A stretch of DNA of 64,000 bases from NCBI RefSeq assembly GCF_030463565.1, contig NC_134662.1, forward strand, positions 3,472,001 through 3,536,000, given 5' to 3'. The notes beneath the pieces were generated by a model. The model saw only the letters and a program-made list of their open reading frames with translations, was not told the origin of the DNA and did no database searches. How positions within the stretch are numbered: the first letter of the stretch is position 1; each line of letters begins with the position of its first letter. The position numbers were made by a program, and so were the translations under genes. Shown here one piece after another: positions 59,939 to 64,000 of this stretch. This stretch comes from Pelecanus crispus. Lineage: Eukaryota > Chordata > Aves > Pelecaniformes > Pelecanidae.

Positions 59939-61639
59939 TCAAGGCTGTCTTGAACCGTGGTTTCTCCATCGCTTCTTACTAGGTGCCCGTTGCCCTGCAA
60001 CAGGTACCCCAGCCTGATGCGTCCCGGCCAAGCCACAGCCACACGTTCGTCCTTTGGCTGCCAGCGCAGCTTTATCTTTCTGAGCAAACCCGCCATGCTT
60101 GGCAGGAACCTGCCCCCAGCAGAAGACTGGACTCCCCCGGGCACACGCCGCTTGCCAGCGCCCGTGGCTGCGCACCCATTGCCCTGCCTTGCCTGGTTGC
60201 CTGGGGCCCCCCAGCTCCACTGCTCCTCAGCGTCAGCTTCCTGACCACCACTCACCCCCGAGCCCTCCAGAAGAGGGGTGGCAGCAGCCAGAGCCAGAGC
60301 AGGGATCAAATCAGACCGACCAAGTCCCACCCCTGCATCCCAGCCACCCCAGGACAGTTTTCCTTGGGTCAGGCGTTGCCCACAGAGCAGCGGGCGCTGA
60401 CAGGGCCTGGGGACCTGGTGCCAGGGTGCCCCAGCCAGCCACGTGCTCTCCCCGTAGCCCTCCATACAGAAAGAAAGATAGAATTCTGGAAATTCAGAAG
60501 ATTCTCTTTTCCATGGCCAGATCATGCAGCAGCAGATGCTGCCAAAATCCACATGTTGCAGCTCCCACCTTCCTTTCAGATGGATGCCAGGGCTCCAGGC
60601 ATTACAAGCTGTGCTGGGATGGTTGCGTATCCTGACTGAGATGGGTGTGTATCCCAATTCAGCAGGGCCCCCTCTATCCCAGCCCTATGGATCTGTAAGT
60701 GCTTTAGTACATGCCTCTCACTTCAAATCTTCAAATCTCTCCTCCCAGAAGGAGGGGAAGAAGCAAAGCAAGACCTCTGCATGTTCCATGTGGCAAGGTA
60801 AACAGATGCACACTTAACTTTCCAAAGAAGTCTCTTCCCACCTTCCTCTCCCCCTGCTTGTCTTGGTTTCTCTTGCTCCATCTGGTGTTGTTTCCTTGTC
60901 TCACTTTCAACTTCCCTGACCCCTCAGTTTACCCAGTCTCTTGTTCATCTTTTTGCAGGTGCTTCTGCTGGTGTTTTGGAGTCCTTATGGACACCCCGCT
61001 CCAACACTGCCCATTCTGTCTGCCTGCAGTGTGTTCCCACGCCTCCTGGGCTGGGCTCACTTGCCTTTCCTTCTCTACTCTGCCTGGAGGACTGTATGTA
61101 ATCACTCTTTTTGCAGGGCCAAAAAAGCACGATAGAGCTGTTACATACCTGTCTTCCTTGTTACCTGCCTGGCTTGTGCCGTGACTTGCCAGTCCCTACC
61201 TCATGGCAGTCTGGCTGAGACAGAAACATGAGATATTCACAAACAACAGGTTCTGTTTTCCACTTAAATTCCACCTGCTTCTCTTATACCTGTGCTATTC
61301 CTGTGAGCTCTTGACCTCAATTAAAAGATTGTAACTTTTTTTTTTTTTTTTAATTTTCAGTGGTCTCTCCATAGTTGGGCCTTTCACAGCATTGATACTT
61401 CCCACTCTTATGTTCTTTTACTTTCTCTTCTAGGTGCCCAACAGCTGAGAGACGACCGTTACTCCCTCATTACTTATCTCTGGTGAAGGAGGTGTAGTCA
61501 TTCTGCTTTGGCAGCCAAAAATTACTCTACAGACAGACGTGCTCAGGACATCCAGCGTCAAAGTCACAGTGGGCTGCTCAGTTTGACCGTCTGCCCTTTG
61601 CAACTCTATGGATGGTACTTAAGGTGGCAGGAAGACTTA

Positions 61640-61725
61640 AGTTACTATAACCCCTGCAACACTGCTCTGACTTCAGGCAAGTCACTTAACCTCTTTGCAT
61701 GCCCTCAGGCTGCGAGTGCAAGATA
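61640..61725 (+). repeat. MIR-like SINE fragment
   Basis: CTCTGACTTCAGGCAAGTCA followed by CTTAACCTCTTTGCATGCCCTCAG is a close match to the diagnostic MIR core/3' block (gaccttgggcaagtcacttaacctct...cctcag). It is an ancient amniote SINE relic. Confidence 0.7.
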
Positions 61726-62094
61726 AATTCCATGTCTCAGAAGCATGCTAAAGAGTTACCTCGTTAGGAATGCTAGGCTGCTTTGAACCTCAAGGTGCTA
61801 TGTGCTAGAGGCTGTTGTTTTGGTTACCTTCCCCCAAGCAGGATCAAAATCTAAAGGCCAGAAGATCCTGAAGAAACTTTCACAGTTTGCCAAAAGAAAA
61901 GGAGTAACAAAACATGCATCCATCCTCAGGACTGCTTGCTTGGTTCCTGCTGACAGACGTTAGTTCTGATGAATCCTGATCAAACTATTAATTTAAGAAT
62001 GACAGAACTGCTAGTCTCCAAGCAACAGTAGTCTGTCCACTCCTTCCCTTTCTGTCCTAATGGAAAAGTTTTGGCGCTCAGAGGGCTTGCCTAG

Positions 62095-62185
62095 AAAACA
62101 GGAGACCTGGGACGTCCCTCAGCTTTGTCACCAGCGTGCTGTGCAACTCCCTAAGCCCCAGCATCCATTTCCCTACCCCACCTGG
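62095..62185 (+). repeat. MIR-like SINE fragment
   Basis: ACAGGAGACCTGGGACGTCC followed by CTCAGCTTTGTCACCAGCGTGCTGTGCAACTCC follows the order of the MIR 5' and core parts (gacctgggttc...agctctgccac...gctgtgtgac). It is diverged and old. Confidence 0.55.
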
Positions 62186-63620
62186 GTCACTGTGTCTGTA
62201 GTCCCAGATGTTCCTCTCCTTACCTTTCTCTCCCCTCACCCTTCCCTCGCAGCCTCTTGCAACTGCTGCTGTCAGCAGATGTCACCGACTTCCAGGCATT
62301 CTCCCCGGTCCCCTATTGCTGCACGCTCTCCAATAGTATTTGCTCTGATCAGCAGCTGCTTGCCTAAGCAGGGGAGTTCCTGCCAACCTCTCTAGCCTCG
62401 CCTCTGTTTCCCAGCAGGCTGGCAAGGGGCAGGAGGGGGGGATCCTTGTGCTTTTTTTGTGGCTTCCCAAGTTCTGCGTGAAGGACTTAATAAGCAGCAT
62501 TTCCCACAAAGCTGATCCTGAACATGTCAGGCCACTTCAGAGCAACTGCTTTCACGGCTCACATTTGCAGCGGTTAATATTAAGCACCAAGATGACCCCC
62601 ATTCATTTATAGAGAGGAAGGTCCCAGCCCTTGTCACGGGTGTTCAGTCACTGGGCCCATCAGGCTGCAAGCACACCTTGCTAGACAGCACTGCAGACAT
62701 TTCAAAGTCCCATTCTCTTTCTCCATTCTGGCCCCATTTCTTAGGTGCTTTTGAGTTCCAGATGCTTGAGAGCAGAGGGGAGCAGGGACAGCCCAGCTGC
62801 ATTTTGCTGCAGCTGTTTGATCAACAACTTAATTGAGGAAAATTTTCATTGCTTAAAAAAAACCCAGCTTGCAACCAGACGATGAGAACGGCTCCCATCT
62901 TAATGCAGGAATGAGGTGCTGTCAGCACAGGGTCCCCGGTTCAGATGCACACATACACACAGGGATATTCTGGAAGCCAGGCACATGCCCCTTGCAGCAC
63001 ACACTTTGCTGAATCAGGACCCTGATTACATCTTCTGCTTTGTCATTATTTTGCAAGTTGAACAACCGTTTCCTTCCGCTGTTGGACAGAACTAGTTGCT
63101 ACAATTCACCCTCTCGGATGAGCTTTCAGCAGCAGGGGTGGTGCAGGGTTACAGATCCTCCCCCCCAACTTTGGGGTGATATTTTCTGTCAGCTGGAAGC
63201 GCCCAGCTCCCAGTCAACATTTTATACCTGTTGGTATAAACAGTTTATAGCTGTTGGAAAAAACGCAGCGTGGGGCTTCAATCCTCAGCGTCTCTCCAGG
63301 GACTGACGATCCCACAGAGCCGAGCTAGAATCTAATGTCCCAAGTTCGGAGGTGTCCAGTGTGCGATGGCTACCTGCTCCCAAGAAGCGGCATGGCAGGG
63401 CGGGGGAACGACGAGCAGGCACTGGTAGCTGTCTCCTAGCAGTTTGGGGGAAAGGGGAACGGCTCAGAGCACGCAGCAAGATCAAAACAAAAGGGGGGAC
63501 ATCACCAGGGAGCAGAGGTGCTCTGCAAGAGATGAGGAAGCGAAGGCAGCCTTTGCCAGGAGCGACCCACCGGGCGCTGCCGGCCTTGCGGCGGAAACGC
63601 AGCAGCAGAGGCCAGCGCCT

Positions 63621-63933
63621 GCTTTAAGGGTCGGACCCGAAGCGAAGCCCCTTCGCCCCCCGGCGTCCCCCAGAACCGGCCCCGACCGCCGCTGCGGTTC
63701 CCTGCCGCGCCTCGGGGCCCCCGGGGGGGCCGGGGCGGTGCCGGGAGCTGCCGGGCCCCACGGCCGGGGCGGCGGGGCGAAGGGCGGCGGGGGGCCGGTG
63801 CTGCGGGCGGGGGGCGCGGGGGGCCGGGCCCCGGGGCCGCGCTCGGCAGAGGGCAGCAGCGGAGCGGAGCGGAGCCGGGACCGGCCCCGGCAGCAGAGCG
63901 GAGCCGGCCGCCCCCCGCCCGTGCCTTGGCTGG
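63621..63933. promoter_or_regulatory. CpG island of unknown gene
   Basis: About 310 bp of extremely CpG-rich sequence lies near the right edge. It could be the promoter of a gene just outside the window; by synteny the TLE5/TLE2 side is expected there. No exon could be recognised in it. Confidence 0.4.
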
Positions 63934-63935
63934 TT

Positions 63936-64000
63936 TAGGGTGGGCTGGGCGGCGTTAGGTTATGCTTGGACTGGATGATCTTAAAGCTCTTCCCCAACCT
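63936..64000 (+). mobile_element. CR1 LINE 3' end, cut by window edge
   Basis: GGCGTTAGGTTATGCTTGGA followed by CTGGATGATCTTAAAGCTCTTCCCCAACCT matches the CR1 3' terminal region (ttaggtt...ttggactcgatgatcttaaaggtcttttccaacc). The element continues beyond the window. Confidence 0.8.

Overview
The window is vertebrate nuclear DNA and almost certainly avian. It carries 5'-truncated CR1 LINEs, solo LTRs of the type common in bird genomes, short introns, several CpG islands and few interspersed repeats, as expected of a GC-rich microchromosome. Gene order on the minus strand, read right to left, is GNA11 - (GNA15 position) - S1PR4 - NCLN. This matches the block on human 19p13.3; assignment to a chicken chr28-like microchromosome is inference.

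Layout. NCLN (nicalin) occupies 602-7974 on the minus strand as 12 coding exons, with the 3' end cut off by the window edge. Its CpG promoter is followed by an approximately 35-copy, 19-bp minisatellite (8630-9297) that separates it from the probable 3' end of S1PR4. S1PR4 is a single coding exon at 11729-12955 (minus). After about 8.6 kb with no recognised gene come two plus-strand, five-exon serine-protease genes of the granzyme/chymase type (21616-23287 and 26720-29527). The first has a complete catalytic triad and a trypsin-like Asp189 pocket. The second has lost the catalytic His and Ser and the Ile-Val activation terminus but keeps the fold cysteines, so it looks like an azurocidin-style pseudoprotease.

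At 30848-33617 (minus), exactly where GNA15 should lie, there are four ordered relic exons of GNA15 with a stop, two frame disruptions and lost splice donors: a decayed unitary pseudogene. Next come two solo LTRs, a 38-bp VNTR, a CR1 element, some unexplained exon-like segments (39.8-41.4 kb) and a third LTR. GNA11 fills 46766-58831 (minus) with all seven coding exons, giving a 359-residue protein, a long 3' UTR reaching about 42.65 kb, and a CpG-island promoter at 58.4-59.7 kb. The right end holds ancient MIR-like SINE pieces, a second CpG island and the tail of another CR1.

Functionally, GNA11 (Gq-class alpha subunit) and S1PR4 (a lymphoid GPCR) belong to GPCR signalling, and the missing GNA15 would have been the haematopoietic Gq-class member. 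The two proteases share promoter blocks (a GATA-type site, a TGGTTTCCTGG block and a TATA box) that suggest co-regulated leukocyte-granule expression. NCLN is an unrelated ER membrane-protein biogenesis factor.
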